64,000 nucleotides of DNA. Source: Telmatactis stephensoni (Eukaryota; Cnidaria; Anthozoa; Actiniaria; Isophelliidae). A program made the position numbers and the translations under genes. How positions within the stretch are numbered: the stretch's first letter is position 1; each line of letters opens with the position of its first letter. The notes beneath the pieces were generated by a model. It worked only from the letters and a program-made list of their open reading frames with translations, searched no databases and had not been told where the DNA came from. Shown piece by piece: positions 10,288-40,097 of this stretch. Location of the stretch: NCBI GenBank assembly GCA_029948255.1, contig JALIZF010001674.1, positions 310,001 through 374,000 on the forward strand. Direction: 5' to 3'.

Positions 10288-13200
10288 CTAAGGTCAGAGG
10301 AGAATACTGCGTGAGTAAAAAGGATACCAAAACTTGTAAGTACACAGGCATTTATAATAACTTCTAAATCAAGGATATACACGTAACTTGACTGACATAA
10401 TCTTGATAAACGCTAACTATAAGTCAAAGAGAAAGAGAGAGAGGAAAAAAAACATTTGACTGGCATTTTTGAACTGGTATACAGTACGACGCATGCAACG
10501 ATCCGATCAGGAAGTGACGAAAAAAACTATAATCGAGTTATCATATTTAAATGATTTAAACAGAATTAGAATTGCAACGAACAATGACTTGAGATCAAGA
10601 AAGATGAGGACAAGCATGCTACAGTAGAATTTACTGCATGTTACCCTACCTTATAGTTGCAGCCAATATTCTGAAAACTGCAAGCCACATTGGTCAGCGG
10701 ACACTCATTTGATAGATGACTTGTAACCTTACATTTAATAACATATTCGTTAGCTGTTTGAAGAGGATTTTTATCGGTCATACCTACTCTTTAAAGTTTA
10801 TTGTGTGATTTGTGTTGAACAATCAGATAAACATAGTTCTATGATTATTATGTATAATTGGTATATAACATAAACTGATTGGTGGAGAAGCATGTGTAAT
10901 CAGGTGAAAGTGTGAACAGCCAATGACATCTTAGAAAATTATGTCTTTGTGCATTAATTCTGATTGGTTGAAATATTTTCACAAATATTATATGAAATAA
11001 ATGATTATATTTTCTGCTAGCTAGCTTTGCAAACTCAGTTTTTTACGCTCGAAAATTTCGCCAAAAAATTCTTAGTGCGTCTGATAAAGAGGGTCTCAAT
11101 GGTGTGGTGGCTATTACGGTTAACGGTTAATATTTTGCCTTTCTTAAAATTACGGTTAAAGTGAATTAACTAATTTCCATTGTTTTTGATGGTTAAATAT
11201 TAATCTTCATTGTTTAGAACGCTGGAAAAGCTATTACGGTTAACTTTTTATTACGGCTAACTGTTAAATTTTTGGCCTTTTTGACGGCTATTGGTTAACC
11301 CCATTGAGACCCTCGATAAACCGAGGCGCTATTTAGTTTCCAATATGTACGAGCTATTCTTTGGAATGGCTAATTAGACCAAACTTTCTGCATCCAGGAA
11401 AATAACTTCTGATTGTTTAGTTGAAATTTGAAATGGCGAAATTCAAAAATTAATTTGGCACGTCCGAAGTGCATTCCAGAAGAATTTAGCATTTCATGTA
11501 CGCAGTTGCTCTTCCTGCATAACAAACGCCACAACCCCGTTTGAAAGTTCGTGTTTGGCTATTCAATTCTCTTGTAATTCTAGTTTTGTAATTACCTCTT
11601 CTCTTTTTATGGTCTTTTGACAGTCATTTGGGCAGCTAACGGGACACTTTGGACATTGATTGATGTGGTCCTAGTTGATATTAGAATTTAAGATTGTATG
11701 AGTTTAAGATTGTATGACGGCAACGCTGACGACGACGGTAGAGAACAATCGGATTAAGGAAGAAGAATAAGGCTGACACGTAGAATGTTTAGTAAATAAG
11801 TAGATTTCAACCGTCTTCTGTCAATTCGCAATGGCAAACTCGAAAGCTTCACGCTATACCGAGAACGCGAACGCCTAAGCCTTTTTCTTTTGTTAATGTT
11901 ACCACATATCGTTCATGGGTTTGGTAATATTATGGGATAATCAACACAAGAATCAAATGTTAACGAATACAAGAAAGCATAGATTGAGCAAAAACTGAAT
12001 AGGTCACTTTTACAGTCACGTCGGCATCGACGTTGTCGTCCTACAATCTTAAACTCCCTAATAACGTGAAGTAACGTCAGTAATGATTTGAAATACAATA
12101 TAAATACACACTATGCTCGTACTATGTTTGGCAATGTGTTAATCATCTTACCGTTAGTAAGCGATACGTGTTATTATTGTTGCAATGCGGACATCGAACA
12201 ATTCTAAACAGACATTCCTCTTGCACATGTTTGACCATTTCACAACGAGGTTTTCGTTCAATGCAGCTTTTGTTGTCACAGTCAACAACTTTGTAATCAC
12301 AACGGGTATCGTGACTCTGTAAAAAAATTACAGTAATTATTTAAACTTCCGCATAGAATTGCTGTGGTGTATGTTACAGAGCAAATTTTATCAGTAGGGC
12401 TTCACTTGCTCGGAACGTCTTTTCTCATTGGTTCGATGGAGCAAAAGAATCTATTGTTGTTATTGCCGTTTTCAAAAGTTTCTTTTGTTTAGATTCTAGG
12501 GTAATAAACCAATTGGATGGCATCTCTGCGACCCTACCCAATTTTGTATCCTTCTAGCGCTGCGAAACACAGGCAATTTCTTGCCCATGCACGGATTGAG
12601 TATTTGTTCTGCAGCTCTGTGATACGGACCAGGAACAATAACAACTAGCAGCAGCAAAAAGAACAACGACAACAACGCCAACAACAAAGTCGCGTATTAA
12701 AATCCCCACAACATTAAGTGCGCACACCGATCTGTACTTTAGCATACTTTAGTGGATAGATAGATAGTTCATTTACAGGTTAACGCACTCAGCGAGTGAA
12801 TTATCGGGATTTATCTTCACGCGTTTGCTAACAATGAACGAGAAATTTTAAATACTGCACGAGGCGTTAGCCGAGTAAACGAGTGAAGATAAATCCCGAT
12901 AATTCACGAGCAAAGAGTGCGTTAACCTTTTTATTATTCAATTTGAATACACTGCAGAAGCAGGCAGTCGACATATACAAGATCACTAGAAATAACTCAA
13001 GTCACTCAAAATAGTAATTCAAAATTAGTTTAATAGCATTTGGTAATTTAAACAATTTAAACAAAATAAACTTTTCAAAATAAAGAAAGCTACTGGAAAA
13101 TTACCGTGATACAAGAACTTTAGATTGTTAAAAGATAATAAACATTTCTCAAAATCAATGTTTACAACTTGCTCAGTAAAATTGAAATCGTTCATATAAT

Positions 13201-16186
13201 TCAGCACTGAGTCCTAGAATTGTGTTAGTGAAAGGTCTAGAAAATTATCGCTGGAGTTTTGGATATAGGTTTAAACTGGAGACTTACGGTTGAAACGCTG
13301 CTAAACTCTGGTACAAGAAGCCGGGAAAAAGTAGTAGTTTTCGTCTGTCGACGAGCCGAAGGCTGAAGTACTTACTCGTTTGGCATTTTCTTCGATTCCT
13401 GATCAGTAAAATTTCTTTATCCCATCTGAGAGAACTTGTGGCGACAGACTTTCTAAACTTTCTATGAGATAGGTTTTGGATAACCAGTCAAAAAAAAAAC
13501 AGGAAATATTGAGATGAATTTGGAAAGCCGGCGAAACTGACTGTTTTCAAGCCGTTAAAATGTGTTGATCTCAGTAAGCTTACTCCAAAAACTTCAATTA
13601 CAGTTTACCTTAAAAGCAGGCACGCCAAGCAGTCTTCTTTTTGTTTTAAATATGCTTGTTAATCTTCTCTTTTTCGGAAAATCCTCGATCAAATTTATCA
13701 CCAGGAACATTTTTTCTTCTCACTGTGGTTTACAGCCGTTGATTGTTGATTTTTAATCCGTCGGAATTATTACGTCGTGACGTGTTGTTGCGTCATAACC
13801 ACGCGTCATGTGGTACAAACTGACCAATCAGAAAACCAGAATTTGTACAGTGTATGAAAATTGAATAATAATATATAGTCCCTCATTGCAGATAACGGTA
13901 TTGATAAGGTTTACAATGATCAAATTAAATAAAATAGACTTAAAATGTTCATTGCTATATGTACTTCTAGTTTCTATTATATTGTCGTGTTGTGTAAATA
14001 TCATATTGCAGGGCACTAAAAATAACTAAACGCACACGTCCGTTCACCTTTCAGCCCAGGTGAAAGGGAGCGGAATAGCGGCTTAAAAAAGGGATTGACA
14101 GCGTTTGTGTTACGATTGTCTAGAGAGCTAAGGCCCAGTTCAGACGTCGAACTTTTGCCGCGTCGAATCTAATAGTTGCATTTTTTAGATGAGAAGTGCA
14201 GCTTATGAACCAAATGAATTTGACAAATTTGATTCAAACTGAATTGTTCAATTTAATACTTAATCAAATCTGTCAAATACAATAGGTTCAGACGCCGCAC
14301 TTCTCATTTACAAACTGCAACTATTAGATTCGACACGGCAAAAGCTCGACGTCTGAACTTGGCCTAAGTGATTGAAAACAGGTACAACCACATAGAGTGT
14401 TAAATCTCTCACTTTATTCTATCGATCTGAAGTACTGATACAAACGCTCAGCTTCAATATTATACGTCTCTATATGTGTGTGTACAATCAACCGTCATGT
14501 TTTGGTGACGACTTTGACCCCAGCCTGTTTTGTTAATCAATGTAGCTGTCCCTTTGTGCAATCCACGAGTTGTGACGGATCAAAATATGCAAATGAGTCA
14601 CTCACTCACTCGCACATTGTTAAATTATTCTACTACGCATGCTCGACGTGATTGACCGCAGGCCGAAAGCAATGTGGGCTCTGGTTACGAGATTGAAGGA
14701 AATATGTATTCGGGACTCTTGTACTATTCTTGAGAAATCGATCGACATCTTCGGATTTCATTGGCGATGATTTCGGTACACACGATACATGCGCGCAGCG
14801 GTTGCCATCCATACCATATATCGAAGCTTCACTGGCGATGATGTACCACAGGCATCCCAGACAATCATTTAGAACAGTGCATAGCAAATAGAAGGGTCCG
14901 GGTTCGAATCCTCACTCATGGAGTGAAAAACTCAATAGTTTGTGTTTGTACTCTATCAGCACAAGAGAGAATGTTGAAATAAGCAGGAAACAAAAACAGC
15001 AATTTGACTCGACGTTTCTTAACATTATTGATATTTCATCAAAATGCAAACAAATTTCTTTGAGTGACCACGAATAACTGCGAGTGACCACGAATGACCA
15101 CAATGACCATGAATGACCACTAGTGACCACCCCTATCCAAAAAAGGGCTGAGTACCCCCCCTCCCCAAACCCGGGCGGTATCTGAACTGTATCTTTTAGA
15201 TATGCTTACCTGAATATCTCTCAATTCCCCTTGCCAATCACACTTTCGATTAGGGCACATTATCTTCAGTGACAGCACTTTTCTTTCTGTGTTTTTGTCT
15301 TGGAATATCTTCAGATATTAAAAAACGTACCATTTCAGTGTAGATATAAATTTCATTCAAACATATGATTTACAGTGATTGATTGGTAGATTGACTGACT
15401 GACTGACTGACTGACTGACTGACTGACTGACTGACTGACTGACTGATTGATTGATTGATTGATTGATCGATTGGTTGATTGCAGGCCATTTCGCATTCTC
15501 CACGTTGCATTTCATTAAAACATATAATTTACAGTGAAAATACCGTTTTTGCCTCCTTAGGCCTTGGAGGGAAGGAAGGAAGCATGTAGAGGCCTGCGTT
15601 GCCGGCTCTCATAGTAAGGGGATCGAGGGGTGGGGACGGGAAAGGAAGGGAAAAGGGAGGGGAGGGGGACTGGGGAGGAGAGGAGGGAAGGAGAGCTTGC
15701 CGATAAACCCCTGGTTTTCCGTTATTCCCACACACCAGCGTGCACGTATTTCTATTGGTCAAAATCCATAGTGTTGAAATGTTGATGTTCTTGATGGATG
15801 AAATAAAGCTACCAAATCTCGATCTAAAACAAGAGAGTTCAAGAGCAACGTGCTTTGAAATCAATCTTGGCTGGCAAGGATGCCCCGGTGGTTCTGCGGA
15901 CTTGTTTTCGAGAAAAAGTAGAATTTATCAAGTCTTATCTTATTATACAAGACAAGTATTTACGAAATAAAATGCGCCATTGGGCGATTAACGATTGTCC
16001 GGTCGCTTCGGATTCATTATTGAAGTTCAGGGCAATTTTAATTGTTTAAAAGCTAAAAGCAAAAGAAGAACTTGACATTTTATTTACATTGTGAGAAAAT
16101 TAACCTTTGAATCCTCTCCACCTTGTTCTGATCATGTTCTTTGTGTTTGACACACGTAAAAAAAACAAACAAACAAAAACAAAACA

Positions 16187-16218
<32 letters not shown>

Positions 16219-18061
16219 AACAAAAAACAAAAAACAAAAAACAAAAAACAAAAAACAAAAAACAAAAACAAAAAACAAACAAACAAAAATAAAACAAAAA
16301 TAAAAACAAAACAAAAATCTCTAGAATTGAAATTAATTTTTCTCCGCAATAAATTGTGTGATATTTTCACTACTTCAGCAGTAAACTAAAGGTTGCTTGT
16401 TCCCAAGCAGACTATTTATAACAACGATGACTGATTATAAACGGATACAAGCTTTTTGATGAGGATTATAACGCCTCGCCTAGCTCAAAACCTCAAACAT
16501 CGTCCAACATTCAATATTGAACCCCAGCAGGGACACCGTATTTTTAGCCCCTACAAGCTGGTCATGATAACGATAAAAATACAGTACTGAACACTATAGT
16601 ATGAATTTGTTTAGGTTCGGCGAATTTGCCAAAAATCAAAACCGAAAACATAAACGTGAATTTGACTGATCGTCAATCATATTGCACTTCTGGTGATTTG
16701 TGATTTGTTCCTTGGAGTGGGAGTAACGGAAAAACCAGGGGTTTACCGGCAGACTCTGATTTGCCTCCTCTCCTCCTCAGTCCCCTCCCCTTTCCCCTCC
16801 CCTCCCCTTAGCTTCCCTTGAGAGTTGGCAACGCATACTGCGAATGCAGACTCAGTGTGTTGCTTTAGTGAAGTAAGGCAAATAGTGTTTAACGTGTCTG
16901 TGTTTGCTCTTCTAGTGGCTCGTGAATACCAGGGGCCGGTTGTACGAAGGGTGAATAACGCTATCCAGCGGATAAATTATCCAGTGGATAAAATCTATAC
17001 AAAATCTATACAGTGGATAACTCTTATCTGGTGGATAACTTTATCCAACCTTCGTACAACCGGGCCCAGGCCGTTAGTAAGCTGCGGTGTGGCATTTCTA
17101 TCTTCCTACATTGATCCAACACAGCACAGGTGCAAAACAGAACGGGATGGAACAACATATCAGCTAGAAGGAATTTAGTGTGGTTTTTCCTATGGTTTTG
17201 CTTATGTATATTTTTACCCCAATTGTGTATATCAACCCGCTCAATGCGTCAAACTTACGTTTTGAGGAGTAAGATGTTTTCTATCATATGGACATTTATT
17301 GTGATTCCTGTCAACAAAATTAACATTTTTTTTATTAAACTAGGCTTGGGTACGGATACTAAAGGGAATATCTTTACTGTCTCAAAATAATTTGATTTTC
17401 TACAGTCATAACAAACACCCCAAAATTGAAGGTCACTTCTGTCCGATCTAGTTAATCACCTCAACCAATAAGAAGCGACGACTCTAACTCACTGATGACC
17501 CCTGGAACACTGATTCCAAGAATGATTATTATTCACAGTTCTTGATATTTGCATACTTCTTTGTTTGATCATAGTGTCTGTAATGTAATAATACTGAAGC
17601 CTATAGCTTCAAGTTAAGTTCCTGTACATGTGCTGAGTTAATAATATATCATTACTAAAAATCAATGTAGCTCTAGTTTGTTTGATATATTGTTATTGTA
17701 GACCCAAGTAATTAATTCTATGTTCTTTCGTCCTAACCGTCGTGAAAAAGTTAATCGTAGTATGATGTTAAAGCAGAAAGACGATAGAATACACAATCGG
17801 TAAAAAAAGTAAGAAAATTACCTCTGCACTCACAATAAAATGTAATATATCTCAAATACGTTTATCTCACACAACACCATCGGTAGTAAGGTACCTTTTT
17901 AATGACTCATCCAAGCATTCCTTACAGAACAGATGTCCACATTCGGTCGTCTGCACAGGGTTTCTCAAAACACATTGACAAATAACACAAATAAGGTCCT
18001 CGGGAACCTTCTCAACGAACTCAAAGTCATATCCACAGGGTAATTGAGTGTTTTCAGCCAT
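9445..18061 (-). CDS. G1: complete TRAF-like gene (RING, zinc fingers, coiled coil, MATH)
   Basis: Six exons are recognised: 18061-17871 (RING), 15308-15210, 12316-12152, 11670-11596, 10727-10650 (TRAF zinc fingers) and 10287-9445 (coiled coil and MATH). The four zinc-finger exons are multiples of three, in phase 0, with AG/GT borders, and their order matches animal TRAFs. The visible exons add up to about 500 residues, the usual TRAF size. TRAF proteins bind receptor tails or adaptors through the MATH domain, trimerise through the coiled coil and build ubiquitin signals with the RING. The second half of the RING (last C-x2-C) is not found, so one small exon is probably missed or lost. No stop or frameshift is seen in any recognised exon. 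Confidence 0.75.
10650..10727 (-). CDS. G1 TRAF zinc-finger exon 4
   Basis: 26 codons in phase 0 between acceptor TGTAAG and donor GTAGGG. It encodes H-L-S-N-E-C-P-L-T-N-V-A-C-S-F-Q-N-I-G-C, the C/H pattern of a TRAF-type zinc finger. It joins in frame to the MATH exon (Q-R-K-D-L). Confidence 0.82.
11089..11314. mobile_element. MITE, TIR GAGGGTCTCAATGG, 6-bp TSD GATAAA
   Basis: The 226-bp insert has inverted ends GAGGGTCTCAATGG / CCATTGAGACCCTC and is flanked by perfect GATAAA duplications (11083-11088, 11315-11320). Its body repeats GGTTAA-based units. The same insertion is at 33987-34211 in unit 2. Unit 3 (51050-51060) is empty or deleted. A related element lies at 32796-33169. Confidence 0.85.
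11596..11670 (-). CDS. G1 TRAF zinc-finger exon 3
   Basis: 25 codons in phase 0, acceptor ACTAG, donor GTAATT. The residues run D-H-I-N-Q-C-P-K-C-P-V-S-C-P-N-D-C, a CxxC-rich TRAF zinc finger. The next exon continues it in frame (R-E-E then V-T-S-H-L). Confidence 0.82.
12152..12316 (-). CDS. G1 TRAF zinc-finger exon 2
   Basis: 55 codons in phase 0, acceptor TTACAG, donor GTAAGA. It has repeated C-x(5-6)-C and H-V-Q-E-E-C-L-F-R-I-V-R-C-P-H-C patterns of TRAF zinc fingers. It is strongly conserved in all three units. Confidence 0.85.
12778..12928. mobile_element. Foldback MITE with about 45-bp inverted arms
   Basis: The arms GGTTAACGCACTC...TTTATCTTCAC and their complement face each other around a 60-bp centre. 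It lies in the intron between zinc-finger exons 2 and 1 of G1. A TAGATAGATAG run precedes it. Confidence 0.7.
12929..14128. other. G1 intron, no feature recognised
   Basis: AT-rich intron sequence. A short frame on each strand (for example 13562-13756 plus) has no recognisable domain or duplicate. The end (13850-14030) is partly shared with 52800-52920. Confidence 0.5.
14129..14367. mobile_element. Foldback MITE, TIR TAAGGCC..GTTCAGACGTCGA
   Basis: The 239-bp insert has imperfect inverted arms of about 90 bp. Both arms carry GTCGAATCTAATAGTTGCA and GAGAAGTGC. It lies in the G1 intron. No coding capacity. Confidence 0.75.
15210..15308 (-). CDS. G1 TRAF zinc-finger exon 1
   Basis: 33 codons in phase 0 between acceptor CTGAAG and donor GTAAGC. 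It encodes K-N-T-E-R-K-V-L-S-L-K-I-M-C-P-N-R-K-C-D-W-Q-G-E-L-R-D, the standard TRAF first zinc finger after the RING (CPNxxCxWxGxLRD). A stop lies just upstream in this frame, so the acceptor position is well fixed. Confidence 0.83.
15392..15480. repeat. (GACT)n grading into (GATT)n microsatellite
   Basis: Tetranucleotide repeat in the G1 intron. Units 2 (36301-36450) and 3 (54226-54384) have GATT/GGTT repeats at the same place, so the motif has changed between copies. Confidence 0.92.
15596..16834. mobile_element. 1.24-kb element with long purine-rich inverted ends
   Basis: The ends GCGTTGCCGGCTCTCA and TGAGAGTTGGCAACGC are inverted copies. Behind each lies about 130 bp of G-rich (left) or C-rich (right) sequence, also inverted, up to TAAACCCCTGGTTTTCCGTTA. 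The middle holds an A-rich AAAAC/AAAAAC microsatellite. Unit 2 (about 36529-37955) and unit 3 (about 54375-55760) carry the same element, so it predates the duplications. No transposase is seen. Confidence 0.65.
16158..16318. repeat. Irregular (AAAAC/AAAAAC/AAAC)n microsatellite
   Basis: Lies inside the 1.24-kb TIR element. The homologous site is a pure (AAAAC)70 in unit 2 (37101-37451) and almost absent in unit 3 (about 55290). Long frames over it are not genes. Confidence 0.93.
16933..17066. mobile_element. MITE, TIR GGGCCGGTTGTACGAAGG, CAG target duplication
   Basis: 134-bp foldback insert in unit 2's leading edge. Units 3 (about 38055) and 4 (about 55858) have the uninterrupted GAATACCAGGCCGTTAG. 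The TIR form and 3-bp duplication fit PIF/Harbinger-type MITEs; that assignment is inference. Confidence 0.8.
17871..18061 (-). CDS. G1 RING exon
   Basis: Same organisation as the exon at 757-947, with MAENTQLPCGYDFEFV as the likely start and an upstream in-frame ATG at 18106. The C-V-I-C, C-G-H and C-K-E-C zinc ligands are intact. The donor is GTGAGA. It is the first coding exon of G1, whose other exons lie to the left. Confidence 0.82.
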
Positions 18062-18233
18062 TTGTAAACGAGAAATGTTGCAGAACAGCACTTCCTGTTT
18101 TGTCACATCTCGAAGAGTCGATAAAGTGGGGGTTGTCCCGGTTACCCATTCCTCTCTCGGTCAAGATGAAAAGACCACATAAATGGTAGATCTGGGAGCG
18201 ATCTTCTCTCTAGATCGGGGCCGTATTACAAAG

Positions 18234-18306
18234 AACCAAACCAAACCAAACCAAACCAAACCAAACCAAACCAAACCAAACCAAACCAAACCAAACCAAA
18301 CCAAAC
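18234..18306. repeat. (AAACC)n microsatellite, about 14 copies
   Basis: Directly upstream of the G1 RING exon at the site occupied by (AAAAC)n in units 1 and 3 and (AAAC)n in unit 4. It follows the shared sequence AGATCGGGGCCGTATTAC. Confidence 0.96.
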
Positions 18307-20040
18307 GTAGAGATCATGTTCACCAAGCTTTTATTTACTTCAAAACAGACTTTGGGGGGGGGGGGGGGGGCTTTTATAGTAACATGTGTTTTAAATGATT
18401 GATCAATTCATGATTGATTGAATTATTGCATATCTAATCAGATCACTTATCATAAATATTTCTACTGAAACCCCTTTTATATTTATAAGCGATCTTAGAC
18501 AACAAAGGACGATGAACATTCTTTTTCATGCGCGCGCCGTCAATTTTGAGACAGTGTTCTTAGAATGCTGCTGCATGTGTGTCGGTTTTTATATTGTATT
18601 TTACGTTATATATGTGCGCGCGATGCAACTGAATGCTTGATTGACGAGAGACGCGAAACGCAACGCAAATTCTCGTATCAAGGCCAGTCACGTTTTCACT
18701 TGTTGTTGTCGTCGTCGTCGTCGTTGTTGTTGAAGAGAAGCGTTTTTTCCCCCCTTTTTTAAAAAAAAATGGTCTATAGTTATGACCCCGATAAACCATG
18801 GGCGCATAGAGGAGGCAAGCCACCGTCCGCCAGTTCCGTCCAAAGAGGAAAAAGAAAACGATCCACCAAAATGATGAAAGTTTATCGGTACAGAGACAAG
18901 AGAAGAAGGATGAGGAAAAACGCACTTGGTTGAGATGAAGCTTGAGAGGCAGTAGTTTTGTTGGTCGTAACTTTGAGAGTAAATTTGTTGACGATGGTTT
19001 ATAATGTCGTCTTTTGTTATACTTTGGAGACAGGCTCTAGCACAGCACTCCATCACCATTAAACCTACGTTCTTGTAAGGTGGAAAGTTCAAGAACTGAT
19101 CTTTGATTTAAAGTGGTTGCCCCCCTTTGCCCCCGCAGCGGTTTCAGAGATAGAGCGGTTTGAAAACTAAGAAAATTTGCCATCTTGTTCCAGAAGGTGA
19201 CAAAAATACCGCGTCATACTCAGGTCAATGTCAGGTTTCCCGATAGTAAACTTGGAAAATCCAAAGACACCTTAAAATACTAGAAGGGATATTATTATTA
19301 TGAAGCTTCATTCACGCCTAAAAAGCCTTCCTTTTATGTTTTTTATTAGTATGAACGCTTCCAATTCAAAGCAGAAGCAGTCCGGTCCATTAATCTTCAG
19401 GTGTTCGTCGGAGAGAAAGCATGTTCCTCATGGCGACATTTAATAATTCCAGGCAAGAAGCCTACAAAAAGCAAATATAATAAACCTACGTCAAGAAAAT
19501 CCCTGATTCATTCAGCATCAGTTTTACATATAAGCTTTGCTAAATTTGCCAAACATTATATTTCCGCTGTAGTTATAATATCGGTATCTCGACTTTCATA
19601 ACTGATAACGAATCAAAGCTATGAAAACTTACAAAAGAGCTTATCTGAAAAATAATGCTTCTGTGTACTCTAACAAGGCATGGAGAGTTAAGGTTTGCAA
19701 ACTTTTGGATAGATTTATCGCTCGATGGAACGACCAGAAGGCGCCTTTCTGGAGGCGAATATATTTACAAAGCTGAAATGGCAGTAGATGACTTTCCGGC
19801 ATCGCCAGGGAAGGTAAACTTGGTGCTGTCAATTCGAATGGATATGATGGATCGACACAGTGTATTATTACTAAGTCATTATTCTCGAAAATCTATATTC
19901 TTGATCGATAGTGTTGTTGTTTGAGAACCTCTATTGATGTTATCACCTCGGTGGTTGGAGTCAACTGAGTTAGAATTTCATTTTGAACCATGATCCTTTG
20001 CGCGCCACTGTCCATCCTCCTCTGGGTACCAGCTAGGTCT
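18307..20040. other. Unit-2-specific sequence, no gene assigned
   Basis: Unlike units 1 and 3, this interval has no H-type MATH exon. It holds a G17 run (18353-18370), a (TCG)/(TTG) trinucleotide tract at 18700-18730, and open frames without recognisable domains on both strands (for example 18688-19092 minus, 19655-19924 plus). It probably replaced the H2 gene body by insertion and deletion. Confidence 0.5.
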
Positions 20041-20188
20041 CTAGTAGTCCACTAAAGTCTGGGACACCCTAAAAGGTACCAAATCGCTGATTTTGACCCC
20101 TAAAAGGTACGACGAGCATCCCCGTCCATTTCCGATCGGAGTCCCCCCCCCCCCGGGGGGGGTGTTGAACACCCATAAGTGTATCCGG

Positions 20189-20266
20189 TCACAAACACAC
20201 TGACAAATACCACAAATAACTAGGTCCTCGGGAACCTTCTCAACCAACTCAAAGGCGTACCATCTT
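20189..20266 (-). pseudogene. H2 RING exon remnant, truncated
   Basis: Encodes F-E-L-V-E-K-V-P-E-D-L-V-I-C-G-I-C-Q-C-V and then breaks into unrelated C/G-rich sequence at about 20189. Only the first zinc C-x2-C pair survives. It shows the undamaged reading of the segment frameshifted in H1. Its MATH exon is missing from unit 2. Confidence 0.65.
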
Positions 20267-21580
20267 TAAACGAGAAATAATGCAGACCAGCACTTCCTGC
20301 CTCGTTTCGGATGTGTCCGAAGCTAGGTCCCTTTACCCAGTCCCCTCTCGATCAAAATATGACTTCATGCGCATAAAAAAGCAGGAAAAAAGATCAAGAT
20401 CGGTCTGCAATAACGTTATAGGACATTCGAAGTGTTGTGTCTAGAATGTAAGTCTATTGTTTGAAATATATAATACTCGATTACTAGGTTTCATTACATA
20501 GATTTACCCCCCCCTCCCCCCCAAAAAAAGAAAAAATCTTAGCTCAACTTCGATCGTTTCCAGGCCCTTTTCCTTCGTTTTGGGCATGGTTGGTTGAGTG
20601 GCTGCTAAAATTACTATTACGTATTCTTTCCCCTCTCTTGACTGGACATACAGTAGTTCACATCATTATTTATAAGAACAAATAAATAGAATTTAGGGAA
20701 ATAAAATCCTGGTTTATTTAGGATATCGATGTTGTCTTGACAACAAATGTTTACTCTAACCTCATCATGCATAATAATTACATATTTCTCTTAGGTTATT
20801 CTGCTTAAAATGAGCTAAAATTTCAGCTTCTATGTCACATGATTTATGAAATTAATGAAAGTCGTTGTGGCAGTGTAAGAAACAAATAGAAAAAAAAATG
20901 CAGAATTTAAGTATCTAGCTTAGCGCACCAAAATATATGTAGCAACGTTGGTTCGAGACCAATTGAGCCAAATATTTTCTTTTCTGACTCTCGTAGGGCG
21001 TCACTACTCTTGTGAGTGACCGCGACAACTCGTAGAGTTGATCCGCATAGTTTGTCATTTTCTCTTGTTTTAAACCTCGCGCAAACAACGACTTGGAACA
21101 CAATCCCCTCTCTCATTGGATGAAATCGAATTATGTGTCTCTTTAGCATCAACGTAGTCGATATAAAGGCTATATGGTACTTGGTAGATTACGCGCGCTC
21201 TGATTGGTCGAGAACTGTGTGATTACCAGTACACTTACATAGATGGCGTGACAACAACAGTCACACCACTCGACTTCTTCTCGTGGCATACTTTTTTGTT
21301 CTCACCACGATTGTATCAAATTTAGTTTTTTTTAGATAAATTTTATCAAATTTAGTATTTTTTTGGAGATCAAAAACAACATTAAATTTCAAAAACACAA
21401 GAAACGCAAGACATATATGACATACTTAATGCAAGTGTTATATTACAAGCACAAATATCTAGACTCCTAAATTCAGTATTTGTTAAATCTAGTACACTGA
21501 ACTACATCAAATTTATCTCGGACGGTTAAATCAGCAAAACATATTTTTCTGTTTTTTTTTATAACTTGAATATAATAAAG
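20267..21580. other. Second copy of the H/G flank
   Basis: Paralogue of 8097-9444 and 47660-49477 with small indels. No gene seen. It serves as the empty site for MITEs in the unit 3 copy (47364, 48183, 48646). Confidence 0.55.
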
Positions 21581-39635
<18,055 letters not shown>

Positions 39636-39802
39636 TTGTAAACGAGAAATGTTGCAGAACAGCACTTCCCGTTTTGTCACATCTCGAAGAGTCGATCGAA
39701 GTGGGGTTTGTCCCGGTTACTCATTCCCCTCTCGGTCTAGATGAAAAGACCACATAAATGGTAGACCTGGGAGCGATCTTCTCTCTAGATCGGGGCCGTA
39801 TA

Positions 39803-40097
39803 ACAAAACAAAACAAAACAAAACAAAACAAAACAAAACAAAACAAAACAAAACAAAACAAAACAAAACAAAACAAAACAAAACAAAACAAAACAAAACA
39901 AAACAAAACAAAACAAAACAAAACAAAACAAAACAAAACAAAACAAAACAAAACAAAACAAAACAAAACAAAACAAAACAAAACAAAACAAAACAAAACA
40001 AAACAAAACAAAACAAAACAAAACAAAACAAAACAAAACAAAACAAAACAAAACAAAACAAAACAAAACAAAACAAAACAAAACAAAACAAAACAAA
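39803..40097. repeat. (AAAAC)n microsatellite, about 59 copies
   Basis: Upstream of the G2 RING exon, at the site homologous to 1117-1678. Confidence 0.97.

Noticed and set aside
9976..10291. Plus-strand frames rich in I-C-F-A-V-S-F opposite the coiled coils (also 22097-22412, 49997-50394, 5991-6306)
   Set aside because: Antisense shadows of the repetitive coiled-coil codons in the TRAF exons.
14880..14930. GGTTCGAATCC resembling a tRNA T-arm
   Set aside because: No A box or cloverleaf upstream; isolated B-box match.
18688..19092. 134-codon minus-strand frame
   Set aside because: It overlaps homopolymer and trinucleotide tracts, lacks any domain, and has no counterpart in other units.
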